A DNA stretch of 64,000 nucleotides from Flavobacteriales bacterium (GCA_022425195.1 JAKMFX010000019.1:1-64000); one strand, 5' to 3'; positions 1-10,153 are shown, counted from the first letter of the stretch. Notes: generated from the sequence alone by a model not told the origin. Translations and numbers: made by a program.

Positions 1-2
1 AC

Positions 3-1514
3 TACGTAGTTTACATATTTTTTGTTGGATTAGCTCAATTATCTCTTCACAATTATACCTACAAATTATTTTGGCCAGAAATTCCATCACTAACCAGATA
101 CAGCGCCTATTTACTACCCTCTTTAGCGGGCATTACAGTTACCCTTTTTATTCAAAAATTTTTGAAAACTAAAGAAGGGACTAAAAGAATAAATTATATT
201 TTAAATATTATAATTGGTCTGTTTATAATATCTGCAATTCTCCCTCTATTCAAAAAATACCATATTGGTTATCAAGGGGTACAACTATCTACAGCAGCAA
301 TTTCATTTTTTGGACTTTACGTAGGGTTTTATAGACTAAGAGGTGGATACAAACCCGCTAAATATTTCATTGTGGGTTGGAGTGCATTATTGATAGGAGC
401 TTTCATGTATGTGTTAAAAGACATCGGACTTCTTCCTTATAATTTTATCACCGTAAATTCAATGCAAATAGGTTCAGCAATGGAAGTTGTTCTTCTTTCT
501 TTCGCTCTTGCTGATCGCATCAATATACTCAAAGAAGAAAAAGAAATCGCTCAGGCCGAGGAGTTAAAACAACGGCGAGAAAAACAACAAATCTTACTAA
601 AGCAAGCAGACACATTAAAATATAAAGTCAAACGGGCGACCTCTGCATTGCAAAGCAAAACAGATAAGTTAAAAGCCGCATACAAACTCATAGAAGCCGC
701 CAAGTCAGATCTAATACAAAGAGAAAAAATGTCGGCTTTAACACTCATGGCTGCAGGTACATCACATGAGTTTAACAATGCGAACACTAAGATTCAATTA
801 GCGGTGGATATCCTTGAGCTGAATTCGGACTTACAATTAAATTACGTTGAAAAATTGCATGAAATTTTACCCAAAGCGAAAGGAATTGAAATGGAATTAG
901 ACGATTTAGAAGCTTACAAAAAGAAAATCGATTTCAAATCAATTGAGGGAGACATCATGGATGCACGAGAAAAAGCAAATAGAGGTTTGGAAATAATATC
1001 CGTCAACACCAAAAAACTCAAAGATTTTTCAAAAATAGATAATGAGGGTTGGGTCATTACAAATATAAACGAAGACTTGATCAATTTGACCGACTTGTGG
1101 AAATTCAATCTTGGAGCGATCAAATTAAAGCTAGAACTTAATGAACATCTCCCTCGATTAAATTGTAACGCCCAAAAGATAAATGATTGCTTCAAAAGTA
1201 TATTACAAAATGCCATTGAAGCAATCAAAGAGAAAAATAGCCCTGAAAATAAAGGCTTAATCACTGTAAAAACAGGGTTAATTGCAGCATGTGCTGTCAT
1301 CTCATTTGAGGATAACGGAATAGGGATGACTAAAGATGTGCAAGAAAAATCCTTTGATATGTATTTCACAACAAAAGGAGCAAAAAAGACAGGTACAAGT
1401 TTGACAATTGTCAAATCAACATTATTTGCCCACAATGGACATGTTGAAATGGATTCAAAAGTTGATAAAGGGACTTCAATTAGACTTGTGATCCCCATTC
1501 AAAAAAACAAATAA
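3..1514 (+). CDS. Sensor histidine kinase with N-terminal multi-TM region (7TMR-DISM-like), 5' truncated by the window edge
   Basis: Frame 3 stays open from base 3 (YVVYIFFVGLAQLSLHNYTYKLFWPEIP...) into the tracked ORF at 162, so the real start is upstream of the window. Hydrophobic helices, coiled coil, H-box-like MAAGTSHEFNNA, N/G1-box DNGIGMTK. Confidence 0.8.
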   Translation, partial: YVVYIFFVGLAQLSLHNYTYKLFWPEIPSLTRYSAYLLPSLAGITVTLFIQKFLKTKEGTKRINYILNIIIGLFIISAILPLFKKYHIGYQGVQLSTAAISFFGLYVGFYRLRGGYKPAKYFIVGWSALLIGAFMYVLKDIGLLPYNFITVNSMQIGSAMEVVLLSFALADRINILKEEKEIAQAEELKQRREKQQILLKQADTLKYKVKRATSALQSKTDKLKAAYKLIEAAKSDLIQREKMSALTLMAAGTSHEFNNANTKIQLAVDILELNSDLQLNYVEKLHEILPKAKGIEMELDDLEAYKKKIDFKSIEGDIMDAREKANRGLEIISVNTKKLKDFSKIDNEGWVITNINEDLINLTDLWKFNLGAIKLKLELNEHLPRLNCNAQKINDCFKSILQNAIEAIKEKNSPENKGLITVKTGLIAACAVISFEDNGIGMTKDVQEKSFDMYFTTKGAKKTGTSLTIVKSTLFAHNGHVEMDSKVDKGTSIRLVIPIQKNK

Positions 1515-2453
1515 ATGCCAATTAGAATTATGCCATTAAAAAGTAATAATAGCAATACTGTACACAAAAGAAGACGCGTCAGAAAATCTAATCAAAAACT
1601 TAAGTCTAATCACTCTAAACTTAAACTACAGGTCAGAACACTGAACAAAAAACTCAAGAAATCAGAGTCCCTATATCTTCATTATGAACAGAGTTCTGAG
1701 ATCGCTCATGAAATCAACAATCCAATAAACTTAGTCGGAAACTCCATCAGCGTTCTCGAAATCAACATTCAATACATCGTCAAATTAATTCGACTTTACA
1801 ACGAGATGAAAGATGTTAATCATCCTACTTCTCCTGCAGATGTCAAAGCTTTTGAAAAGGAATTGGACATCGAGTTGACCACAAAAGAACTAACTAAGTC
1901 AATCCATCGGATCAAAAAAGGGATCAACCGAGTTAATGAAATATCAGGCAACCTAGCATTTATAGGGAGATCCAAAAACCCTATTCTTTTAAAAACAGAT
2001 ATTAATGAGAGCATTAAGAACACGCTTACAATGGCAGATTCAGCATTTGATAGCACCATACAATTGCAAACGCAATATGGAAATATTCCAATTGTAAAAA
2101 GTGTCAGAGGCAAGCTCAACCAAGTTTTCACGAATCTTATTGAAAATGCCCTTGAGGCCATTCGTGAAAAACCCAAATTAACCAATGAATACTTATCTAT
2201 AAAAACCCTTAAAAAGAACAAACATGTCGTAATTGAGATTAAGGACAGCGGCATTGGAATGACCAAAGAGACAAAAGAAAGACTCTATGAAAAGTTCTAC
2301 ACGACAAAGAGCCCTGACAAGGGCACTGGATTGGGCATGTCAATATCAAAGCGAATTATTGAAGAACACAAGGGAACCATAGAGGTCGAATCTGAATTTG
2401 GTAAGGGAACTACATTTACAATCTGTCTACCTATTGAGCTTGATAAAGGTTAA
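1515..2453 (+). CDS. Soluble sensor histidine kinase (no TM region; basic coiled-coil N-terminus)
   Basis: H-box SEIAHEINNPINL, N-box NLIENALEAI, DSGIGMTKE, GTGLGMSIS; starts immediately after the TAA of the preceding kinase. Confidence 0.85.
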   Translation: MPIRIMPLKSNNSNTVHKRRRVRKSNQKLKSNHSKLKLQVRTLNKKLKKSESLYLHYEQSSEIAHEINNPINLVGNSISVLEINIQYIVKLIRLYNEMKDVNHPTSPADVKAFEKELDIELTTKELTKSIHRIKKGINRVNEISGNLAFIGRSKNPILLKTDINESIKNTLTMADSAFDSTIQLQTQYGNIPIVKSVRGKLNQVFTNLIENALEAIREKPKLTNEYLSIKTLKKNKHVVIEIKDSGIGMTKETKERLYEKFYTTKSPDKGTGLGMSISKRIIEEHKGTIEVESEFGKGTTFTICLPIELDKG

Positions 2454-3580
2454 TCTATTGAAAATAGATCGGATGAGATTCGGTCTGCAAGTAACTTGCC
2501 TGAATCTGAAAGTGTATATATACCTCTATTTTCAATAACGCTCCCTTCCTCAACATGACAGTGTATCTCTTGTTTGAAATATGCAACCAATTCTTCGGGA
2601 TGGTCCGCACTTAGCTGCTGAATGCTACAGCCCCACTTTGTCCTCAAAGAAGTCATGATGTACTCATTGTAACGATCTACTTGACTTAAATTTTCCGCCT
2701 CAAGAGGAAGCTCTTTTTTAGATAGTGATTTTATGTATTTCATATTATTAGAGACATTCCACAACCTAACATTCCCCAGAAAAGAATGTGCAGATGGACC
2801 CAGACCCAAATAGTTCTCTTTTTTCCAATAGGAGCTGTTGTGTTTGCTGTAGCTATTAGATTTACAAAAGTTGGAGATTTCATATTGCTCATAACCATGA
2901 TGAGACATTTCTCTCATCAATAGCTCAAATTGGCGGGCACTTTGTTCTTCTGATAGGGGAGCCAATTTTTTGGTTTTGATCTGCTGATGTAGAGGTGTTT
3001 TTTCCTCTACGGTCAGCGCATACGAAGATATATGGGGGACATGAAGCTCAAAACAGGTTTGTAAATTTTGAATCCATGCTTCGTCAGTCATTCCTGGTGT
3101 TCCATAGATCAAATCAACACTAATGTTGTGAAAACCTGCCTGCTGAACCAGCTTAATACATTTATAGGCTTCATCTGCGCCATGAGCACGTTGCATAAAG
3201 CGAAGGTCATCATCGCGAAATGACTGAACTCCAATACTCAATCTGTTGATTGGTGAAGCTCTAAGGATTTGAATTTTCTCCTCTGTCAGATCATCCGGGT
3301 TGGCCTCTAAAGTAATTTCGGCATCGTCATCAATCTTAAAGCTTTGATGTAACTTTTCAAAAATGTGACTGAGTTCTTCTTCGGTCAGCAAAGATGGAGT
3401 CCCTCCTCCAAAATAGATGCTTGAGATCACTTGATGAGAGAAAACTGATTTGCGCAATTCAATTTCTTGAATTAGGGCCTCTACAAAGTCGGCTTTCATT
3501 TTTAGGGAAGTAGAAAAATGAAAATCGCAATAAGTACAAGCCTTTTTACAAAACGGGATGTGTATGTAAATTCCTGCCAT
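2450..3580 (-). CDS. hemW: Radical SAM family heme chaperone HemW (coproporphyrinogen III oxidase-like)
   Basis: MAGIYIHIPFCKKACTYCDFHF (CxxxCxxC), FGGGTPSLL, GVQSF. Confidence 0.9.
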   Translation of the reverse strand: MAGIYIHIPFCKKACTYCDFHFSTSLKMKADFVEALIQEIELRKSVFSHQVISSIYFGGGTPSLLTEEELSHIFEKLHQSFKIDDDAEITLEANPDDLTEEKIQILRASPINRLSIGVQSFRDDDLRFMQRAHGADEAYKCIKLVQQAGFHNISVDLIYGTPGMTDEAWIQNLQTCFELHVPHISSYALTVEEKTPLHQQIKTKKLAPLSEEQSARQFELLMREMSHHGYEQYEISNFCKSNSYSKHNSSYWKKENYLGLGPSAHSFLGNVRLWNVSNNMKYIKSLSKKELPLEAENLSQVDRYNEYIMTSLRTKWGCSIQQLSADHPEELVAYFKQEIHCHVEEGSVIENRGIYTLSDSGKLLADRISSDLFSID

Positions 3581-4734
3581 TAACTCTTTGAGAGACTTAT
3601 TCTAAAAGTAGTGCCTTTAGTCGGTTCAGAGTTTAAAACATACACCTCTCCTTTGTGGTAATCCTCCACAATTCTTTTTACCAAAGAAAGTCCTAAACCC
3701 CAACCTCGATGCTTGGTCGTATATCCTGGCTCGAATACTGTTTTTAGATTCGTGGGTTTTATTCCTCTTCCAGAATCTGCAATATCTATATGAACTTTCT
3801 TATCGCTGCAGGAAACTCGAATACCAATAGTGCCTTTACCCTTTAGGGCGTCGATAGCATTACGAGTGATGTTTTCGACAACCCAACCAAATAGCTGTGT
3901 GTTTAGCAAACACATTAACTCATTTTCATACACCTCTAATTTGAAGTCTATCTTCTCTGAGCTCCTGTCTTTCATATAATAAAAAGACCGTTCTACGACC
4001 TTATTGATGTCATTCAAATGAAGTTCAGGCTGTGAACCAATCTTAGAAAACCGCTCAGTGATCATCTGGAGCCTGTATATGTCTTTATTCATTTCAGAAA
4101 CAATATCCTCATTGTCATTTTGTGCTTTCAACAGAGCAACCCAACCCATTAATGAAGAAAGGGGCGTTCCTATTTGATGAGCTGTTTCTCGAGCCATTCC
4201 CGCCCACACTTTATTTTGCTCTGACTTTCTTGATGCGCTAAAGGCTAAATAAGCAATCATGATAAATAGACTCACAACAATCAAAATGACATAGGGGAAA
4301 TACTTCAGACGGGTAAGTAAAATGGAGTCTTTATAATATATTTTATTGTTTTGCCCATCCGCATATTCAAAAATAATCGGATCATGTGAAGCCTGCATGA
4401 TCTGAAGTTGATTTTTTAAATACCTTTTACTCTTGGATTTATGAACTGGGAAGTTTTTGTGGTAAAGAATTTCTCCACGTTGATCCGTTAATATAACTGG
4501 AATGGTGTTGTTGTGATTAATTACCTCAAAGACAAAACTAATGTCTTTGTCAAGGTTGTCAATATCCGTTGTTTGCTCAGTAGCTTTTGCCCAAATTTTC
4601 ACTTTGGTTCTTTCTTCCCTACTCAGATCCTCCACCAATTGATTGGTAAAAAAAAAGACCGCTACACCTATAATCAAAGCAATTAGCATCAGTAATTGCT
4701 TGCTCAATCTCTTTATTTTAAAATTAGAAATCAT
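3580..4734 (-). CDS. Two-TM sensor histidine kinase
   Basis: ARETAHQIGTPLSSLMGW H-box, ENITRNAIDAL, DSGRGI, GWGLGLSLVKRIVEDYH. Confidence 0.88.
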   Translation of the reverse strand: MISNFKIKRLSKQLLMLIALIIGVAVFFFTNQLVEDLSREERTKVKIWAKATEQTTDIDNLDKDISFVFEVINHNNTIPVILTDQRGEILYHKNFPVHKSKSKRYLKNQLQIMQASHDPIIFEYADGQNNKIYYKDSILLTRLKYFPYVILIVVSLFIMIAYLAFSASRKSEQNKVWAGMARETAHQIGTPLSSLMGWVALLKAQNDNEDIVSEMNKDIYRLQMITERFSKIGSQPELHLNDINKVVERSFYYMKDRSSEKIDFKLEVYENELMCLLNTQLFGWVVENITRNAIDALKGKGTIGIRVSCSDKKVHIDIADSGRGIKPTNLKTVFEPGYTTKHRGWGLGLSLVKRIVEDYHKGEVYVLNSEPTKGTTFRISLSKS

Positions 4735-4844
4735 AGTTAAAAAACGGCATCAGTGAAACATTATTGCGCGTTTATAACCCTGTAAAGAAAAGCTGAAAAG
4801 GGATTGCGTTTAATGTTGTGTTGTGAAAATACTAAAATTCTCTA

Positions 4845-5777
4845 CTATAACATGCGAAGAAGCTCTAACTCTTTTTTATCAAGGTGTTTCCAAGATCCAC
4901 GTTTCACATCTTTTTTGGTGAGATTCCCAAAAACTACACGATCCAGATGCATGACCTCATAACCTAAACTTTCAAAGATTCTTCGAACGATTCTGTTTCT
5001 TCCGATGTGTAACTCAATCCCAACTTGATTGTGGGAAGACCCGTCAATATATGACAACTGATCTACAGGTACAGGACCGTCGTCAAGAGTCAATCCGCTC
5101 TCAATGGCATTAAAATGATGCTTTGCTAACTTTTTATCCAAGGTCACATGATAAATTTTACGAACACCATGCTTGGGATGCACGAGCTTTTTAGCCAAAT
5201 CACCATCGTTTGTGAACAGCAGTAAGCCTGTCGTGTTACGATCGAGTCTTCCAACAGGATAAATTCTCTCTGAGCAGGCATTTTCCACCAATTGCATTAC
5301 CGTTTTCCTACCTTTATCATCAGAAGTCGTTGTGATGAAATCTTTAGGCTTATTCAAAAGAACATATTTCTTTTTTTCACCTCGAATGGTTTGTCCGTTG
5401 AACTTTACCAAATCTGAGGGAGACACACGATAGCTTAGGTCTGTAACGACTTTCCCATTGACAACAACAGCCCCTGCAGTAATGAACTTTTCGGCTTCTC
5501 TACGAGAGCAAGTGCCTCCTTGAGCTAAAAACTTATTAATACGAATCTTATCACTCGGAATAGCGCCTTCTTTAGCCTTACTGAAAGAAGTATTGGTACG
5601 TCTTTTTGGGAATTTTGAATACGATTTTTTATTCTCAGCAGCACGCCTTCGGTCTTCACTTCGCTTTTCTGGATCGAAATGACGATTCTTCTGATCCGCT
5701 GCTTTTTGACGCTCATCTGCTTTGTAGGCCTTACTTTTCCCTACACGCTTTTCCGGCCTAAAGTTCTTCTTAGTCAT
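4845..5777 (-). CDS. rluB: 23S rRNA pseudouridine synthase, RsuA/RluB family, with long basic N-terminal extension
   Basis: S4 domain (IRINKFLAQGGTCSRREAEKFI) and GRLDRNTTGLLLFTNDGDLA catalytic motif. Confidence 0.88.
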   Translation of the reverse strand: MTKKNFRPEKRVGKSKAYKADERQKAADQKNRHFDPEKRSEDRRRAAENKKSYSKFPKRRTNTSFSKAKEGAIPSDKIRINKFLAQGGTCSRREAEKFITAGAVVVNGKVVTDLSYRVSPSDLVKFNGQTIRGEKKKYVLLNKPKDFITTTSDDKGRKTVMQLVENACSERIYPVGRLDRNTTGLLLFTNDGDLAKKLVHPKHGVRKIYHVTLDKKLAKHHFNAIESGLTLDDGPVPVDQLSYIDGSSHNQVGIELHIGRNRIVRRIFESLGYEVMHLDRVVFGNLTKKDVKRGSWKHLDKKELELLRML

Positions 5778-5791
5778 GCTCTTAATTTGTG

Positions 5792-5799
5792 CAAAGATA
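5792..5799 (-). promoter_or_regulatory. -7 box TATCTTTG (minus), rluB
   Basis: CAAAGATA, 14 nt upstream of the rluB ATG. Confidence 0.55.
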
Positions 5800-5894
5800 G
5801 AAATACATACGGAGAACGTATCATAAAGAGGTCGCTAGTCTCAATATATATCCAAGAGATCCATTATCACGGACCTTTAATCTATAATTATAGC

Positions 5895-5902
5895 TAGATT
5901 TG
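5895..5902 (+). promoter_or_regulatory. -7 box TAGATTTG, tadA
   Basis: Exact TAnnTTTG, 13 nt upstream of the ATG. Confidence 0.55.
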
Positions 5903-5915
5903 TAAAAAAGAGACG

Positions 5916-6362
5916 ATGATTCAAGATAAGTCAGATGAATATTTCATGAAAGAAGCTCTCAAAGAAGCCCAAAGAGCTTTCGACATGAATGAAATACCTA
6001 TTGGAGCCGTGATTGTCTCCGAAGGAAAAATCATCGCTCGGGCGCACAACTTAACGGAACGGCTAAATGACGTTACTGCTCATGCAGAAATGCAAGCTTT
6101 TACTGCTGCTGCCGAATATTTAGGGGGGAAATACCTTCACCAATGCACACTTTATGTAACCATTGAACCTTGTGTGATGTGTTCCGGCGCTTCCTATTGG
6201 ACACAAATTGATAGAATCGTTATTGGAGCAAAGGATCCTAAGAGAGGGGCAAGCCAATTAGACGTTAAGTTGACGCATCCTAAGACGAAATTGAAAACAG
6301 GCGTTTTGGAAAAAGAATGTGCCTCAATCATGCAGAAATTTTTCGATCAAAAGCGCCACTAA
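5916..6362 (+). CDS. tadA: tRNA-specific adenosine deaminase / nucleoside deaminase
   Basis: HAEMQAF and PCVMCSGA zinc-binding deaminase motifs. Confidence 0.85.
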   Translation: MIQDKSDEYFMKEALKEAQRAFDMNEIPIGAVIVSEGKIIARAHNLTERLNDVTAHAEMQAFTAAAEYLGGKYLHQCTLYVTIEPCVMCSGASYWTQIDRIVIGAKDPKRGASQLDVKLTHPKTKLKTGVLEKECASIMQKFFDQKRH

Positions 6363-6412
6363 TGGAAAGACTTCGCATAGTGCTGACTCCCTGATGAAAC
6401 AAAAAACAGCTG

Positions 6413-6703
6413 CTATTTCTTGATGACCTTTGGGATTCTAATGTAATCGGTGTCTTTTTTTGGTGCGTTTTGTAAAGCTTCTTTCTGAGAAACCATTCCC
6501 TTTACTTTATCCTCACGCAATACGTTAGTTTCTCTGCTCATATAAACAAGAGGATCAACACCTTCAGTATCGACTTTTTCTAATTTGGTTACAAAATCTA
6601 ACATCTTTTCGAAATCAAATTTCATTTTCTCCTTAGATGTATCATCAAATTCTAAACGTGATAAATGAGCCAAATGCTCTACCATTTTATCATCTACTTT
6701 CAT
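6413..6703 (-). CDS. gatC: Asp-tRNA(Asn)/Glu-tRNA(Gln) amidotransferase subunit GatC
   Basis: 96 aa, VEHLAHLSRLEF...MLDFVTKLEKVDTEGVDPL. Confidence 0.9.
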   Translation of the reverse strand: MKVDDKMVEHLAHLSRLEFDDTSKEKMKFDFEKMLDFVTKLEKVDTEGVDPLVYMSRETNVLREDKVKGMVSQKEALQNAPKKDTDYIRIPKVIKK

Positions 6704-7430
6704 AGTCCGTCAATTTCTTGTTTATGATGTTGTAAACATCTTTTTTAAATTCTTTTATGTGCTCAACGCTATAGCTTTTCGAAGCAATCGGCTTATGTAC
6801 ACATACCCTTAATTTCCCTGGACTCCCTCCGAAATAACCACAAGGAAATCTTTTTTTATTGTCCAAAAATGTGACTGGAACTAAATCCACTTGTTGTTCC
6901 AAAGCCAGTCGGAAAGCCCCAGACTTAAACCGATGTAATCTGGTATCAACTTCTGGAATACCCCCTTCAGGGTATATGGCAATCCCAATCCCATTTTCGA
7001 TACGATCCGAAGCGTGCTTATAAGCTTTGTATGAACTTCTATTGCTAGAGCGATCAACCAAAATCATCGTCTTTTTGTAGACCCAGCCAAAAACAGGTAT
7101 TTTAGACAATGACTTTTTACCCACAAACACAAATACCCCGGGCATAATTGCAAAGGTAAGAGGTATATCTATATAAGAGACATGATTGGGGCAAATAATG
7201 TAAGCTTTGTTGGGGTCTAATGGCTCTTCATATTCGACCTCTAATCGGAAACCCGAACAAAATAAAATGAAACGAGACCATGTTTTACATAACAAGTGAA
7301 AGTGCCCATACCATTTTTTATTCAACAAAAGAAGCCATAAAAAAGGGAAGAATACGACCAAACCAAAAAATACAATTGAAGCAAACCATATTCGCCAGAT
7401 CAACTGTAAAAAATTATGTAAAAGTTTCAT
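6690..7430 (-). CDS. plsC: 1-acyl-sn-glycerol-3-phosphate acyltransferase family
   Basis: NHVSYIDIP (NHxxxxD-like) and YPEGGIPE acyltransferase motifs, N-terminal TM. Confidence 0.85.
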   Translation of the reverse strand: MKLLHNFLQLIWRIWFASIVFFGLVVFFPFLWLLLLNKKWYGHFHLLCKTWSRFILFCSGFRLEVEYEEPLDPNKAYIICPNHVSYIDIPLTFAIMPGVFVFVGKKSLSKIPVFGWVYKKTMILVDRSSNRSSYKAYKHASDRIENGIGIAIYPEGGIPEVDTRLHRFKSGAFRLALEQQVDLVPVTFLDNKKRFPCGYFGGSPGKLRVCVHKPIASKSYSVEHIKEFKKDVYNIINKKLTDYESR

Positions 7431-7434
7431 CTAG

Positions 7435-7442
7435 CAAAAATA
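7435..7442 (-). promoter_or_regulatory. -7 box TATTTTTG (minus), plsC-gatC
   Basis: CAAAAATA, 4 nt upstream of the plsC ATG. Confidence 0.45.
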
Positions 7443-7521
7443 TAAACTTTTAACGAATAGGAATTAGAAAGATATCAAAGCCTTTTCTATTTTTACAAAC
7501 TAAGACTATAAGGAAAATACT

Positions 7522-8490
7522 ATGGCAAGAATACTCACCGGAATTCAAAGTAGTGGCGTACCTCATTTAGGGAATCTATTGGGGGCGATCATTCCTGCAA
7601 TCGAATTGTCAAAGGATGCAAATAATGAATCCTTGTTTTTCATTGCGGATATGCACTCCCTTACCACCATTCGAGATGCCAAACAGTTGAAAGAAAATAC
7701 ATATGCCACCGCTGCTGCATGGCTGGCCTTTGGCTTCGATACGAACAAAAATATTTTCTACCGGCAATCTGATATTGCTGAAGTCTGTGAATTGATGTGG
7801 TATTTGAATTGTAATACGCCCTACCCAATGTTGGCTAATGCGCATTCATTCAAAGACAAAGCCAGCAAACTTCATCATGTAAATGCCGGCTTATTCACTT
7901 ACCCAGTTCTTATGGCCTCAGACATTTTACTCTATGATGCTGAAATTGTTCCGGTGGGGAAAGATCAAAAACAGCACCTAGAAATGACACGTGACATGGC
8001 AAAAGCATTTAACCATACTTATGGTGAAACGCTTATTGAACCGGAATCTCGGATTGATGAGCGAGTGATGATTATTCCCGGTACGGATGGTCAAAAAATG
8101 AGTAAATCCTACAACAACTTTATCAACATCTTTTTACCAGACAAGAAGCTTCGCAAGCAAGTGATGGGCATTCAAACGGATTCAACGCCGATGGAAGACC
8201 CTAAAGATCCTACTTCATGTAATGTATTTAAAATATATAAATTATTAGCTTCTCAGGAGCAAACCAACAACATGGAACTCAATTACAGAGGAGGGAACTA
8301 CGGCTATGGCCATGCAAAACAAGCATTATATGAAGTCATCATCGAAAAGTATGCTCAAGAAAGAATTCGATTTAATGAATTGATGGATAACACTGCTCTT
8401 ATCGAGCAAGAACTCCTAAAAGGTGCGGAAAAAGCGAGGTCAATAGCACAAAATGTACTAAAACGTGTGAGGACGAAAATTGGCTATTAA
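7522..8490 (+). CDS. trpS: Tryptophanyl-tRNA synthetase
   Basis: GIQSSGVPHLGNLLGAI (HIGH-like), DGQKMSKSYNN (KMSKS). Confidence 0.95.
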   Translation: MARILTGIQSSGVPHLGNLLGAIIPAIELSKDANNESLFFIADMHSLTTIRDAKQLKENTYATAAAWLAFGFDTNKNIFYRQSDIAEVCELMWYLNCNTPYPMLANAHSFKDKASKLHHVNAGLFTYPVLMASDILLYDAEIVPVGKDQKQHLEMTRDMAKAFNHTYGETLIEPESRIDERVMIIPGTDGQKMSKSYNNFINIFLPDKKLRKQVMGIQTDSTPMEDPKDPTSCNVFKIYKLLASQEQTNNMELNYRGGNYGYGHAKQALYEVIIEKYAQERIRFNELMDNTALIEQELLKGAEKARSIAQNVLKRVRTKIGY

Positions 8491-8511
8491 ATCCGAGCTG
8501 ATAAAGTCAAT

Positions 8512-9282
8512 TTAGTAAATTAAAAAGCGACTTACCTCTTCAAAAAATGGCTTCGGTTTTTCTGCGTGAACCCAATGGCCTGCCTTTTCAATTTCAACGA
8601 TTTCGGAATCTGGAAAGTGCTTTTCGATCAACTCCACATCAACGGAGGTAATGTAATCTGAGGCTTCTCCATCTATAAAAAGTGTGGGACCGTTAAAAAT
8701 AGCTTCCTCGCTCAGGGGCTCACCTACATTGTGAATCTCTTTTGCTAGCGCTTGTAGGTTGAACCTAAAGGTCAGCTCTTGTTCATTTTTCCAGTACAAG
8801 TTCTTTAACAAAAACTGACGAACACCCAATTGAGAAAAGTGCCCTGAAAGAACCTTATCGGCCTCGCTTCGCGATGAAACACGAGCATCTTCAACAGCAT
8901 TTAAACCTTCCAGGATTTCCTGATGATGGGGTGCATAATGTTTGGGAGCTATATCAACCACAACCAATTTATCTACTCTCTCAGGGTATGTACATGCAAA
9001 TAACATTGCTGTTTTACCTCCCATAGAGTGCCCCACCAAAGAAATTTTATCGATTCCTTTTTCATCGAGGTACAACAACAAATCACTGCACATCAATTCA
9101 TAATTATGCGCTGAGGCATGAAACGATTTTCCATGATTTCGTTGATCGAGAATGTGCGTTTCGAAAAACTGACCAAATTGCTTGGCAAGACCCTGCCAAT
9201 TGTCGAGCATACCAAACAAGCCATGAAGAATGACAAGAGGCTTCCCTTGACCAAAAACCTTAGAGTGGAGAACCTCAACCAT
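8512..9282 (-). CDS. Alpha/beta-fold hydrolase (YbfF-like)
   Basis: [21 protein letters not shown] nucleophile elbow, DxRNHGKS. Confidence 0.85.
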   Translation of the reverse strand: MVEVLHSKVFGQGKPLVILHGLFGMLDNWQGLAKQFGQFFETHILDQRNHGKSFHASAHNYELMCSDLLLYLDEKGIDKISLVGHSMGGKTAMLFACTYPERVDKLVVVDIAPKHYAPHHQEILEGLNAVEDARVSSRSEADKVLSGHFSQLGVRQFLLKNLYWKNEQELTFRFNLQALAKEIHNVGEPLSEEAIFNGPTLFIDGEASDYITSVDVELIEKHFPDSEIVEIEKAGHWVHAEKPKPFFEEVSRFLIY

Positions 9283-9991
9283 TTAGTCGAGCTAAATACA
9301 TTTGTACCGTATTTTCTAAACCGAAGTACAAAGCGTCAGAAATTAATGCATGCCCAATAGAAACTTCGCTTAAATCGGGAATGTTTTCGGCAAAATAGCG
9401 CAAATTATCAAGGTTTAAATCATGCCCCGCATTTAATCCTAAGCCTAACTTTTTGGACAACTGGGCTGCTGCTACAAAGTCTTTTATCGCCCCCGCCTTA
9501 TTACTAGGGAATTTTTCTGCGTAAGGCTCCGTATACAATTCTACTCGATCGGCTCCCACATGCTTGGCTCCTTCAATAAAGTTAAGCTCCGTACCAACGA
9601 AAATAGAGGTACGTATTCCCGACGCCTTAAAATCACTAATGACTTCAGTTAATAATTGTTTGTTTGCTATGGTGTCCCAACCAGAGTTTGAGGTCAGCAC
9701 CCCAGGTGGGTCGGGCACTAAAGTTACTTGCGCAGGGCTTGCCTCCTTTACCAAATCAATAAAACTAGAATTTGGATAACCTTCTATATTGAATTCTACG
9801 CTCAAAACACCTGACAGATCTCTGACATCAGCATAACGAATATGTCGCTCATCAGGCCTTGGGTGCACCGTTATTCCTTCAGCACCAAAGTGCTCTAAAT
9901 CTTTTGCTACTTGAACTAAATTTGGAGTGTTCGCTCCTCTCGCATTTCTTAAAGTCGCTACTTTATTGATGTTTACACTAAGGCGTGCCAT
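9275..9991 (-). CDS. pdxJ: Pyridoxine 5'-phosphate synthase
   Basis: [17 protein letters not shown]...HPRPDERHI. Start moved from 10012 to the internal Met ([10 protein letters not shown]), because the longer start overlaps a TAnnTTTG box and PdxJ normally begins at that Met. Confidence 0.9.
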   Translation of the reverse strand: MARLSVNINKVATLRNARGANTPNLVQVAKDLEHFGAEGITVHPRPDERHIRYADVRDLSGVLSVEFNIEGYPNSSFIDLVKEASPAQVTLVPDPPGVLTSNSGWDTIANKQLLTEVISDFKASGIRTSIFVGTELNFIEGAKHVGADRVELYTEPYAEKFPSNKAGAIKDFVAAAQLSKKLGLGLNAGHDLNLDNLRYFAENIPDLSEVSIGHALISDALYFGLENTVQMYLARLNG

Positions 9992-10009
9992 AAAATCGAT
10001 TTTATTGGC

Positions 10010-10017
10010 CAAAGTTA
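10010..10017 (-). promoter_or_regulatory. -7 box TAACTTTG (minus), pdxJ
   Basis: CAAAGTTA overlapping the longest-ORF start of pdxJ. Confidence 0.55.
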
Positions 10018-10153
10018 ATCATTACTTGTGAATTTTACTTTGATTATAGGCTTCTAAACGAGAAATTTAAAACGAAATGCATACATAAAAAGTGGAATCG
10101 CCATTATTGCCTAAGAATAACAAAAAGTCGGTGGTAAGAACTATAAAAAATGC

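Noticed and set aside
551-787. Antisense ORFs inside conserved genes (for example 551-787, 914-1498, 1820-2266, 11408-11716, 47586-47972, 48195-48593, 53500-53796, 61302-61622)
   Set aside because: Each lies opposite a well-supported coding gene, has no recognisable domain, and has low-complexity or codon-shadow composition; treated as spurious.
2450-3580. Calling this ORF hemN (oxygen-independent coproporphyrinogen oxidase)
   Set aside because: Its short N-terminus and CxxxCxxC start at residue 11 are typical of HemW; oxidase function is covered by hemF in this window.
5679-5897. 72-aa plus-strand ORF across the rluB start and the rluB/tadA intergenic region
   Set aside because: Overlaps rluB antisense and both promoters; no domain.
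5810-5900. Possible small RNA or riboswitch between rluB and tadA (ATACG...CGTAT repeat)
   Set aside because: Only a 5-bp stem with no known riboswitch core; the interval is explained by divergent promoters.
7443-7521. Leader-peptide attenuator upstream of trpS
   Set aside because: No short ORF with Trp codons and no terminator-like hairpin seen in this interval.
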